Source: Earliella scabrosa (Eukaryota; Basidiomycota; Agaricomycetes; Polyporales; Polyporaceae). From it: 64,000 nt of DNA. The position numbers and the translations under genes are program-made. The stretch lies in the NCBI GenBank assembly GCA_022605405.1, contig JABYQQ010000010.1, forward strand, positions 1,240,001-1,304,000, written 5' to 3'. Below are positions 33,992-44,528 of this stretch, piece after piece. The notes beneath the pieces were generated by a model that searched no databases, had not been told where the DNA came from, and saw only the letters and a list, made by a program, of their open reading frames with translations. Numbering within the stretch: position 1 is the first letter of the stretch; each line of letters opens with the position of its first letter.

Positions 33992-34482
33992 TCAAACACA
34001 TATGGCATCCGGATCCCAAGTAGACAGCATAGATCTGCATGAGTGGGAGTGATCGAGGACTACAGGCAGGGACTGCGCCTTCGTTGGCACGTTGCGTGGA
34101 GCTAATGGTATCGTCTGTGGGGCGTTCAAAACGTTCAAGGGCGGAGGCGCCGCGGCCGCGCTGGGCTTGAAGTTTGAAGCATGAAAGACCCATGGACGCC
34201 GGAAGACCCCGAACATGCGTGATACCGACGCCTATTCGTGAGTATCTATCTCTAAAGAGTTGCGCAACACACTGATGAGTTATCTGGCGAACGCAGATTA
34301 AAATCATTCGGACGACACTCACCGCGGCTATCTTTATCGACGCACACCTTGAAGTAAAGCAAAGCGTCGCTTCCAGGAATTCTGTCGGAAGCATTCAATG
34401 GCGCGTTGTACTGTCGCCAGGTTTGTTGTCGAAAACGTGCTCTGGTCAAAGTTCCGGCATGGACGTCGGAGCTCACAATCAT
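33992..34482 (-). CDS. Possible small hypothetical gene
   Basis: A minus-strand ATG at 34482 opens MIVSSDVHAGTLTRARF and continues SRQYN-like text to LYFKVCVDKDSRG, which is followed by a good donor (GTGAGTGTCG). Downstream a Pro/Ala-rich frame (PSAAAAPPPLNVLNAPQT) ends at 33992. The two could be exons of one small protein, but the acceptor is not certain and no family is recognised. Treat as a prediction only. Confidence 0.25.
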
Positions 34483-34877
34483 TCGGCGGCAGTGTTACTG
34501 ATCATACATGTCAGCTGCGCATGAGTACTTTCGCAGATGGAAATAGAGAATCGTAGGCCGGGTAGTGTCTCTCCTAAGCCGACGATTACTTCAACGGACC
34601 TACTGCCAGCAGTGAGGAGGAGGAGGCAAGGAGTTAGACGCTCGCGACTAGGCCCGTGACGCCGCGTGATGCGGAAGGAACGCGTCGGGTCACGCTTGTT
34701 GTCACGCGTAGAGCGGTCCGTGTCACGCGGCGGTGTCCGCTGTGGCGGCTACGAGGTGGGTCGTCTACGTCTGCAGCTCAGCTCTCTCTAAGCTCGCTCT
34801 CTCTCGTTCCTCTCCCCGTTCTCAGGCCATCTTGCAGTTACGCTGCGTTGCTCTGACAGCCCAGGATCCAAGGCAAC
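34483..34877. promoter_or_regulatory. Upstream region of UBA2
   Basis: About 400 bases; a CT-rich tract (CTCTCTAAGCTCGCTCTCTCTCG, read 34780-34805 in part) precedes the ATG at 34878, as in many constitutive fungal promoters. No TATA box was seen. Confidence 0.3.
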
Positions 34878-37800
34878 ATGAGTGGCAGGTCTCTCCATGC
34901 GCAGGCCATCCTAGGGCAGGAGTTGTATAACCGCCTATCACAGACGAGGGTCCTCCTCGTTGGCGCGGGTGGAATTGGCTGTGAACTCTGTGCGTACTTC
35001 TTTGGGTGTTAAGGCATTGCGCAGAACTCAGTATATGCTCCTGCATACGACTACGCTACAGTGAAAAATATCGTGCTTACTGGTTTTGGCGACATCACAC
35101 TACTGGACTTGGACACGATTGACTTGTCCAACCTCAACCGGCAGTTCCTCTTCAGGAAGAAGGATATCAAGCAAAGCAAAGCAATGGTGGGTTTTCATTC
35201 ACGCTCACCGCACAAATGCCGCAAGATGGCTTACCCCCAATCGCGTGATGGCTCGAATACGTTACCCAGGTAGCAGCAAAGACGGCCTCTGCTTTCAACC
35301 CCAACGTCAAGATCACTCCAATACATGCAAACATAAAGGAACCTCAGTTTGATGTCGAATGGTTCCGTAGTTTTGACATCGTGCTCAATGCTCTCGACAA
35401 CCTGGGTGAGTCTCTCCTCCCCGAGTCTAGCGCATGTTCTACTCCGCGCTCCGTCCTCTCTGTATCATTATTCTTGCGCGCTCTATATTCCCCGTCCGGA
35501 AATTCCCTTGAGGTTTGTCACTTCGCCAATAGTGATCCTTTGGGCGCCTATTCCAGTCCGTATTGCTGCACTGCTGCACTACATGGGCAGCCGCAAATAG
35601 TGACCGTACACCTTGAAGAAGCCTTTTCGCTAATTTCAAGCTGCTTGAGCTTCTCTGATTCGATTCGGTTAAACGCGTCGCATTCGCGAAGCTAGATACT
35701 CACTGTATCGGTTCGAGGTGTACTTCACCCTCCCACGAGTCTCTTTTGCGACCGTTAAGCATGTGGACTCATGCTTCCTGCTCGCCTGATCTGTTTCTTT
35801 GCTGTGGGATTAGGTGCAGCTCGATTACGGTGACGACGTGCCTTGGAGTTATTCGGCATCACTCAGATCGAAGTAGCTTACGGTCCTGTGCAATTGAAAC
35901 GCATACTGACCACTGCAAATTGACCATAGATGCGCGCCGACATGTCAACAAGATGTGCATGGCGGCAAACGTGCCCCTCGTCGAGTCTGGCACGGCTGGG
36001 TATCTTGGGCAGGTACAACCCATCGTGAAGGTGCGTACTCCCAACCATAGTCTGACGCATCACTGGTCTAACCGGTCTTAAACCTATGCCATGAATGTTT
36101 ACAGGATCGAGCGGAATGCTTCGACTGTGTACCGAAACCAACTCCGAAGACGTTCCCTGTATGCACAATCCGATCAACCCCTTCCCAGCCTATACACTGC
36201 ATCGTATGGGCTAAAAGTTACCTCATCCCGTGCGCACCGTCCTTTGTGCATCAATGCAGCGATAAGCTTATGCGCGTCCTCGGTAATCAGGCAACTATTT
36301 GGCGAGGATGAAGACGGGGCGGAGCTCGATGAGGCGGAGAAGCAAGGCGAAAACGGTATGATACCTCCCCGCCCATTTTTGAACCCCGCTGATAATGCCT
36401 GACCCTCATCCTCCAGCGAACGAGATCGCAGCGCTTCGCAAAGAAGCCCAAGCATTCAAGGCAGTCCGTGCAGCCCTCCGCTCCGTGCCAACCGGCGAGT
36501 CGTCATCGGGCCCCAGCGCAGCGAAGATGGTCTTCACCAAGGTCCGGAAATCTCGCACTCTTTCGTCCTCGCCTCTGCTTATCCGCTGATACTCTCGAAC
36601 GCGCGCAGGTCTTCCATTCGGACATCCTGAACCTCCTTTCCATGGACGACATGTGGCGAGCTCGTGCTCCGCCAGTTCCCCTCGACTTTGACAAGATCCG
36701 CGACGGGACGTTCGTCCTGAATCGCACTCAGCCGAACGGCGTTCATCCGCATGCGAACGGCGCTGACACCGCTAATGGCAGTGCCAAGGCTCCAGCCGTG
36801 GGCGGCAGCACGAGCACTGAGAAGCTCCTCAACGGATCCAGCTCGGCCAACGCTGCCGGGCTGAAGGACCAGCGTGCACTGTCGTTGCAAGACAACTTGG
36901 AGCTCTTCATCTCAAGGTAGGGAAATTGATTGGAACACAGAGTATCGTGCTGAGAATAGGCTTGCACAGTACCGAGCGCCTTGCTGCACGCCTGCGTGCG
37001 GGTGAGGAGACGATCTCATTCGACAAGGACGACGACGACACGCTCGACTTCGTCACCGCCGCCGCGAACCTCCGTTCAACGGCATACGGCATCCCTTGCA
37101 AGAGTCGCTGGGAGGTCAAGGGTGAGTCGCATCCCGCCCCCTTCCCTTACGATCCCACCCGTGGTACTGACTCCGGCTTCTCTGCTCCGCGGCTGTTCAG
37201 AAATGGCCGGGAACATCATCCCCGCGATCGCGACCACGAACGCCATCATCGCCGGCCTGATCGTCTTGCAGGCCCTGCACCTCCTCCGCCGCTCGTACAC
37301 CGCGCTCCGGAACGTGCACGTGCAGTTCAAGCCGTCGATGCCGCTCAGCGCGATCGCGATGTGTCCCCCGAACTCGTTCTGCGGCGTCTGCCGCGACACG
37401 TACACGGAGGTCAGGTGCGACCCCGCGCGCGTCACGCTGCAGGAGGTCGTCGACGGCGTCCTCGGGGGCGGCGACGAGCGGCGCGAGGTGAGCGTGTACG
37501 AGGACAAGCGCGTGCTGAGCGACCCGGACTGGGACGACAACAACGAGCGCACGCTTGAGAGCTTGAACGTCACTCGCGGCAAGTTCCTCTCCATTGTCGA
37601 CGAGGAGGGCGAGTATGCGACCATCCAGGTGGCCATTGGGGTCCTGCCGTACGTGTCTCCGACCTTATGTGTACCTTTCTTGCGCGCACCAGGCTGACAT
37701 GTACTCCTTACAGCCCGAACCACCCCGTGGACGCGCCCGCGCTCATCCTCCCCTCGCCGCTGCCGCAGCCACCGCGCAAGGTCAAGCCGCGCGCACCGAC

Positions 37801-38026
37801 GCCTGCGACGCCGGTCATGTCGAAGAAGCGGCCCGCACCGGACGACGTCGAGGAGATTGGCCCGCCGGACGCCAAGCGGAGCAAGATTGCGGCGACTGAG
37901 GGCGGCGCGGTGCCGTTCACGCCGAGCAAGAGGCGGCGGTTGGAGGAGGACGGGTTGATCATGCTCGACAGTGCTGAGGAGAAGATCGAGGAGGACGCGG
38001 ACCCGGATGTCATAGAGATTGACTGA
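34878..38026 (+). CDS. UBA2: SUMO-activating enzyme subunit 2 (E1 catalytic subunit)
   Basis: UBA2 pairs with AOS1 to adenylate SUMO and carry it as a thioester. It starts [17 protein letters not shown] with the nucleotide-binding [13 protein letters not shown]. Next come [17 protein letters not shown] and [17 protein letters not shown], then [37 protein letters not shown] contains a zinc Cys pair and the catalytic Cys. [13 protein letters not shown] and [13 protein letters not shown] (adenylation/Cys domain border) follow. Later exons have [48 protein letters not shown] and [10 protein letters not shown], the second zinc Cys pair. The C-terminal exon is the ubiquitin-fold tail region with basic stretches ([17 protein letters not shown]) and ends DPDVIEID, a SUMO-interaction-like acidic hydrophobic motif. 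Many short introns. It is a housekeeping gene and a good single-copy anchor for synteny. Confidence 0.9.
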
Positions 38027-38396
38027 ATTGGGTCGTCGTTTTGTGCAGACGTAGAGAGGTGAGCGTTTGCGTGGGTCTGTTTGTTGTCGTACCTGTGCTA
38101 AACATCTGCGTCGTGCAGAGGTCCCTGTATGCCTACAGGCATGTCGTGGCCGTGTGTATGACCCATCGTATTCTTATGTCGCTGTCGATGTCGCAGTAGC
38201 TATTCTACGTTATGAGCTCACTTACTTATCAGCCACGCGTCTGTGCGCAGGCATCATCTCGTCTCAGTGTATCTCAACGTTTCAGGCGTGCGGGACATAG
38301 ATGCAAGGATCTCCTCCGGTCTAATATACAACTGCTTATAGTACAAGTGGAGTCCGTGTTTATGTTTACTCGGTGTTGTCCGTGGGTTGCGTCCGT

Positions 38397-38904
38397 TTAC
38401 TGAACGCCAGGAAGCTTGCGACCTAACAATGCCAGGTGAGTACAAGACTCCTCGAGCTGGTGGTGATGCGAATGACTTACCAGTCTGGCCCTCGAATTGC
38501 TTGTTGATGAAGTCTCCAGCGGTATCGGCGTTCTTGTCGTTCTGCGTGCGCATCGTCGAGGTAAGCAGGGTGCGCCACGGAGGCCTAGCGTTGACAGAAG
38601 CACTCACAACGTTCACGCCGAACTTGTCTCCGAGGGCAGAGATGCCCTTGTCGAGCCAGTCCTTCTTCTCGCCCTGCACCTGCTGCTGGTTCCCGCTGGT
38701 GCCGCCGTAGCCACCGGCGACGCCGGAGCCCATCGTGCCGCGACCGCCGCCCATGTCGTCAGAACCCTGCGAGGACTGCATCTCGCTGTACGCGCCGCGG
38801 TCCTGGCTTTGGTTGAAGGCCTCGGAGTGCGTGCCGCTGCCGGGGCCAGTGGTGTACTCGGAGTTCTCGCCGGTCGAGGATGCGGTGTTGTTGAAGAAGG
38901 ACAT
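38397..38904 (-). CDS. Small conserved fungal protein with KKDWLDKGI motif (copy 1)
   Basis: Exon 1 (38904-38608, 99 codons) is Gly/Ser-rich and ends EKKDWLDKGISALGDKFGVNV. A GT-AG intron leads to NDKNADTAGDFINKQFEGQTG. A last intron leads to RKLPGVQ and the stop at 38397. No signal peptide or membrane segment. The same three-exon plan and the same closing LPGV are found in the next gene, so they are tandem duplicates. Proteins with this motif are common, uncharacterised and small in Agaricomycetes. The hydrophilic, Gly-rich composition recalls stress-protective proteins, but that is only inference. A TATA box lies at 38992-38999. Confidence 0.7.
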
Positions 38905-38991
38905 GCTTGCGAATGCTAATAAGGATGAGATGGGAGATGCGCGAGCGAAGTGGAAGTGGTGGTTGTGAGGTGAGCGGCCGATGGACGAGGG

Positions 38992-38999
38992 CTATATAG
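38992..38999 (-). promoter_or_regulatory. TATA box of small-protein copy 1
   Basis: Minus-strand CTATATAG about 90 bases before ATG 38904. Confidence 0.5.
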
Positions 39000-39546
39000 T
39001 ACTCGGGGGATGCCAGGGACGCGCGCTGACATCATTGGGCTCGTGAATCGGTGGAACAGGGACGATGACGTTTGCGCCACCTCGCCATCAACGTCGGTCC
39101 CATGTCCGCAGTGTGAGGCACATGTATTCACAGATACGAAGACTCACACTACCCCGAGTGTTGTGGTAATAGTACTACTCACGACGATCTTGTTTCGAGC
39201 GTTGGGAAACTGACGAGAGAACCGATGATCCCAGCTGTAGCACGTCCGAACACTACACTTGCCAGTTTTGGACGAGGCTTTCGCACTGCACCGTGCTACC
39301 AGTACTAGGCACTGGAGTTCGTCGCGTCCGCCGCGAGCAAGGCACTGATATACAGGCACTATCTGAAAATGCGCTATGGAGCTGTTTGAGCCGAGGGAGC
39401 AGTAGCAGGAACAAGTGACGCACTATATTTCAAACGACTTGGTCAATGACAATGGTCCGATGCACTGTGAGACTCGGATAACATGCTATGGATACAGGCA
39501 AGACGGGGCTCCGCTAGTGATACATGGTGATCTGAACATCCGTGAA

Positions 39547-39893
39547 TCACCGTACTCCGGGCAAGCCGTGACCTGGATGAATGTCGTGAGCGCACGCGCC
39601 CCCCTCGCAAACCGGAGACGTTCACTCACCCTGCTTCTTACGGAACTCGTTGTTGGCGTAGTCTCCAGCGCGATCGGCGTTTCTATCACTCTGCGAGCGT
39701 TACATCGGGATTCAGTCAGTCGTGCGCTATCAAGTACTGGGAAGAAACGTACGATATGCATGCCGAGCTTATCGCCAGCCGCAGAGATGCCCTTGTCGAG
39801 CCAATCCTTCTTCTCGCCCCCAGCCCGCTGCTGGCCCTGGCCGAACTGCGCGTTCGTGCCCTGAGCAGAGCTGCCCAAGTTGTTTGACTGCAT
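39547..39893 (-). CDS. Small conserved fungal protein with KKDWLDKGI motif (copy 2)
   Basis: ATG 39893 starts MQSNNLGSSAQGTNAQFGQ. The exon ends GEKKDWLDKGISAAGDKLGMHI. Then, after short GT-AG introns, SDRNADRAGDYANNEFRKKQG and GHGLPGVR with the stop at 39547. Order, splice positions and the C-terminal LPGV match copy 1 about 1 kb away, but the long Gly-rich N-terminal part of copy 1 is much shorter here. A TATA-like box is at 39973-39979. The arrangement points to a local tandem duplication followed by divergence of the N-terminus. Role unknown. Confidence 0.65.
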
Positions 39894-39972
39894 GATGCGT
39901 GACAGAGGTGTTAAGAGGAGGACGATTGTGTAGTGGGATGTTTGCTGGAAAATCCCCCCACATTGCGGCAAA

Positions 39973-39979
39973 CTTATAT
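39973..39979 (-). promoter_or_regulatory. TATA-like box of small-protein copy 2
   Basis: Minus-strand CATATAAG about 80 bases before ATG 39893. Confidence 0.45.
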
Positions 39980-42615
39980 GCATCGCTGGACGCGGACTGA
40001 CGTCATGCCATCGTCGCCCTACGATGTTGGGGAGGATTCAGAGCGTGTGAGGTTGGCTCTCGGAAACTGGAGTAAGACCCATCCGAGGAAACGACGTGGC
40101 AACTTTACGAATTGCGCCACCACCGCGGTGGTGTTCAGACATCATTCGCTCCTGCGCGATGCTGATGGTGTGCAAGACCTAACGCCTTCCGATATGATTT
40201 AGCAGATGTGGGTACGTACGTTTCCGGTGTCGGCCAACAGTGCGTGTCCGAAGGGAGCTGCATACGCAATGGGCTGATAAAATTTAGAGGGAGAGTATCT
40301 GCTCTCCCATGGATATGACAACGTTGTAAACAGCTTGAGAGGTTGCAGTGTCGTTGGAGAGGTGCATGGTCGGGACAGGGTAGATTGGGAGCAGCACGTT
40401 CTCGTACCAAGCCGTGAAAAAGTTGCGGCTCGACAACCGCCTTGCTCCCGCCCTCGATCTCCTCCTAGCACCGTGACTTGATGGTTTCCCCCAGTACCAC
40501 TTCTTTGTGCGTCATTTCCGACGTCCTGACGAGATAGAGATGAGAAATCAAAGGGCCTTGTGCGTTCTAAGATGGTGGCGGGAGACAGGAGTCCAAGCGC
40601 CCGTAGGCCGTGGCTACTGGGGGTTCTCTTCAGGTTCTCTTCACTGTCTCTCGATTGCAACGTCAGAGTCTTCGTCCAATGCACTTCTCCAACACAAAGG
40701 CCCTTCACTCCTGCATGCGCAATCCATGTTCTCCCCATCAACTAAGTGGAAGTCATTGCGATAGGCATGATTCTGGCAGAACGACGATGCACGCAATTTT
40801 TCTCACCACAAACCTACACGAAATATACCCTGATAAAGAGTCACCCAACGCCCGTTCGGTCTACTAGGGTTAACATCCTGAATATAGCATCGGCTGAGGA
40901 ACACCACAGGTCAACACGACGTGAGTACTGTAACATAGTCTCATCGCCTTCTGGAGAGGTGAAACTGATGACACACCGTCACCCTCGACACCTCCCAGCC
41001 TCAGCATTGATGCTAGTAAGTGCGAGATTGATGCTGAGAGAAACACGCCACTGCCTAAACTCTGGAGGAGTGAATCCCATGCATGACCGCCGCAAGTGTA
41101 ATCAATGCTCAGCGTCCAGGAGCCGAAGTCCGCGCGCTTGAGCTCTACAATGATAGCGCATGCACATCGTGAATGCAGCCTGCAAGGGCGTGCTCAGCGA
41201 TCGATGAGGGTTGCGAGATGGGAGTCAAGGAAGACCCCTCACTCCAATCCATCATCCTCGATTATCGATGCAAGAAGTCTTCACCACGCAGGCACGTAGC
41301 AGCTTTGACTGGGGCCCTTGCTAGTGCATGTTCTGACTAAGGGAGCCCGCACAAACAATTCCGATGTCATGTACTCACCAGCAGAAGGGCCAAATTCAGG
41401 CCGGAATCCTCTTGCTCGCTTTGTCCAAGTGCGCGAGCTTTGAGTGTTGTGTTCCGAAGAGCAAGGTAAGCAAAGCGTAGAATGGTGGCCCATGCAAATA
41501 CTGCAACACCCACCCGCTTGCGACCACATCCTTCCTTCAAACCTCCATCGTCTACTTATCGCAGATGTTATTGGGCCTCTTTCCCCGCGGACTTGGACAC
41601 AAGCGAAGCAAGTCAGGCACTCGGCGGTCACAGGAATTCGGAGAGCCTCTCGCCGTCCGAGTCGTGGCTCATTCGCTGATCACTACTGTGGTGGCTGGTG
41701 AGTACAATACTTTGGACTGTGGTGCATGGGTACTGCTCACATGAGTACGAGTGGTGCAGGCACGGCTGAGTACTGTGGACGGGAAGGAGGGAAGCGCCCA
41801 CGGCCGTACTGAGGAGGGAAGCGCCCGGGTGGCAACGACGTCGAGGGTGGCCGGCCAGGTATGTGCGCATATAGCTGCCCATTGTTTGCGAGTAGCCTCT
41901 GACTGCGGTTTTATAGATCATTGACACCTAGATACGCTGGGATGTGTATCGAGCACATCGTTGCGGGCGATACCTGGTCCCTAACCACTCCTGCCCTTGG
42001 CATCCCCATAGACGTACTTGCGGGACGATCTCAGGTATTATTGCTCATTAGAAACGGCACACGGAAGATACGGAGAACATGGCGCAGGAAGATCAAGAAA
42101 AGCGGGCACGCAATCCAGGCAAAGGCCGATACCCGTGGATGCATGGGCGCTTGGACTAAGACGTCCAGAGACAAAGGTGTTCAGCCAGCTCTCGACGGTG
42201 TGTCCATGATTGCTTGCGTTATCTTGCCAGCGAGCTCGCTGACGAAGCCCCAGGCCGTGCGGAGAGCGTAAACAGAGGGCGTCGCGGAGCTAGAACCGGT
42301 CACGTTACTGACGCGTCCGCGTTCGTGTCAAAAGGCGCCCTGGAGCGTCGCCCTTCGCCTTACTCTCATCCAACCGGCCTTCTCCCTCCCTGGCAACCCA
42401 CGCTTCCCCTCCTCTTCCCCTCCCACTTCCACCCTCTCCCACTTCCGCCCTCATACACACTTCCGCTCTCGTAGGCGCTATTACCCTCTTCTGTTCTCCC
42501 TATCCGTCCATCCCTTCGTACTGTCGTATCGTCCTCTGGCCCCGGTCTCCCACCATCCATTCTCGTCCCTGTCTTCACCCACTTTATCGCACCGAGTCGT
42601 CACTTACTCACCGCC
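39980..42615. other. 2.6-kb region without a recognisable gene
   Basis: Only short or composition-driven open frames on both strands (the longest, minus strand 40199-40741, has no domain). A pyrimidine-rich block at 42350-42590 is the probable leader/promoter of the zinc-finger gene at 42616. No transposon ends or repeats were recognised. Confidence 0.35.
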
Positions 42616-43743
42616 ATGTCTCACAACGACCTGGAACCAGTACGTTGCCTGCTCACTGTATACTTCCGTTGGTGAGTGCTCATTGGTGCGATGCAGGGCT
42701 TCAATGGCCAAGGGGTGTATGAGGAGGCGGAAGTGGAAATCGACTGGGATCAAATCCCAGAGCGGTACCCGTCCCCTGAGCCCCTCATTCTCGATGAAGT
42801 GCAAGATGCTTCCTCAGGCCGCGACAGCGGTGACGAGGAGACATCCCACAGCGACGAGGACACATCCAGCAGCGATGAGGACACATCCAGCAGCGATGAA
42901 GAGGCATCCAGCAGCGATGAGGAGGCATCCCACAGCGATGACGGGAGCTCAGACAGCGAAGAGGACCACCTAGATTCAGACGAACCTCGGCACACCCAAG
43001 AGACTATGGAGGTGTTGCCTGAGGAGCCTGTTGTCTCCACCGCTGGTGACACACTCGCCGCCGACTCGGAACGTTCGTTCGAGAAGCCAGCGCCTATCCC
43101 CGCTAGCCCGGAGAGGGCCCGATTGACAATCCGCATACCTGCCCGCGGCCCTAAGGCGACTCCTCCCAGTCCTATTACAGAGTATGCTGCATCGCGACCA
43201 CGCCGGGCCGTAACGTTGAAGCGAGGGTACCAGGAGGACCAGAACGACGGAACTCCGGATCAGAAACGTGTCCGGCGGGACAAAGAGAATATCCCGCCTC
43301 ACCTGGACCTGGACGGAAGGCTTTCTGAGGCTATGATCGGCCGTCTACTCTTCAAGTTCCGCGCTGCGACCTGCTCCGGCACGTCCAAGAAGAAGCGTTG
43401 TTGCCACCGACTCGCGGGAAACGCTCCGGCCAAGCTCAGGGACCACCTCCGCTCACACTACGGTTCGCTCACTAAACCGACCCGCCTAGTCAAGTGTTGC
43501 ATGAAGGGCTGCAAGGTGGAAATCTCCTCCAACGAGCTTGCCCGACACATACGAGCGAAGCACCTTGGCCATCGATACAAGTGCCTCCTGTCGTTGTACG
43601 CTCCTCACGTCGGTTGCTCGTGGACATCGGACAGGTCGGACACCATCCGTGAACATTTCAAGGATGCCCATCGCGACTACCTGCACATTCTCGAAGCCGC
43701 TTTGAGGAACAAGTTGCCGGAGGACATGAAAGACGACGAATAG
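42616..43743 (+). CDS. Nuclear-type protein with three zinc-finger-like units and Ser/Asp repeats
   Basis: Exon 1 (42616-42639, MSHNDLEP), a 57-bp GT-AG intron (42640-42696), then one long exon to the TAG at 43741-43743; about 356 residues. An acidic start (EAEVEIDWDQIPERYPSPEP) is followed by seven-residue repeats of the EDTSSSD type encoded by a 21-bp tandem repeat. A linker with basic stretches (KRVRRDKENIPP) comes next. The C-terminal third has three Cys/His units: CCHRL ... LRDHLRSHY, CCMKGCKVEISSNELARHIRAKH, and a spread CLLSLYAPHVGC ... IREHFKDAH. It looks like a C2H2-like DNA or protein binder, not a known named factor. A similar layout occurs in the gene at 55.9 kb. Confidence 0.65.
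42835..42939 (+). repeat. 21-bp coding tandem repeat, five units
   Basis: Five in-frame copies encoding EETSHSD, EDTSSSD, EDTSSSD, EEASSSD and EEASHSD. The acidic-serine pattern matches casein kinase 2-type sites. Copy number is likely to vary between strains. Confidence 0.85.
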
Positions 43744-44528
43744 GCTACTCGGCCTGGCTAGGGTCGACTTCTCCTCCCATTTTGCTGGTGAGCCTCCTGC
43801 CCTTGTTTGTGTACCTTCTACCATCTAATGCTATTCTCAAGGAATCTTATTTCGATCTACACATCCAGAATATCTCTATCTTACCATCGCACGCATCCCC
43901 TCGACGGACTCGCCTGTATCATACCCCATCTACTTACGCTAGCGTGCGTTCTCATCACACTACCCAATCTCTAACCCATCTGTTGTCTGTTGTCATCGAC
44001 TGTCTCGTCTCCCAGACTCACTGTATCTAGTAGCAACTGTTGTCTGCTGATCCTCGCTGTCCATAACCCCCCATCCCGGTACGACACGCCACGCCCCCAT
44101 CATGTATTATATCCATCGCTCTCCCCGCTTTCAGTGTCGCGCAGTACATAGTATTCTCCTCGTTTTCTTGCATTCACGATACGTGTCTCCCATTCGACAC
44201 CGTAACTCCTCCATCCACACTATCGACTACCAAGCTCTTAGCCGACGCACGACGCCGGCTACTAGCACGATCTCCAATATATGCTTGCAATTGGCACAAT
44301 CATGATGGACATGCAGCTCTTGGCTTCCCGTACGGAAGCATAAGTAGACCATCACATCGACGGTGATCGTCTGTCCCACACAATGTAGCTATCGTCCAAC
44401 ATTGCAGGAGGGGTGAAATATAGTACTGAGTGGTAGCTATGTCGAGAAGTCCATTCATGTAGAGGCAATAACGTCCCGTAAAGTCCAATACGAGTCCTGA
44501 TCATACTACTCGGTGTGCTCCTGGCCGC
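43744..44528. other. Intergenic region, nothing recognised
   Basis: About 785 bases between convergent genes, pyrimidine-rich on the plus strand; presumably 3' UTRs. Confidence 0.3.
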
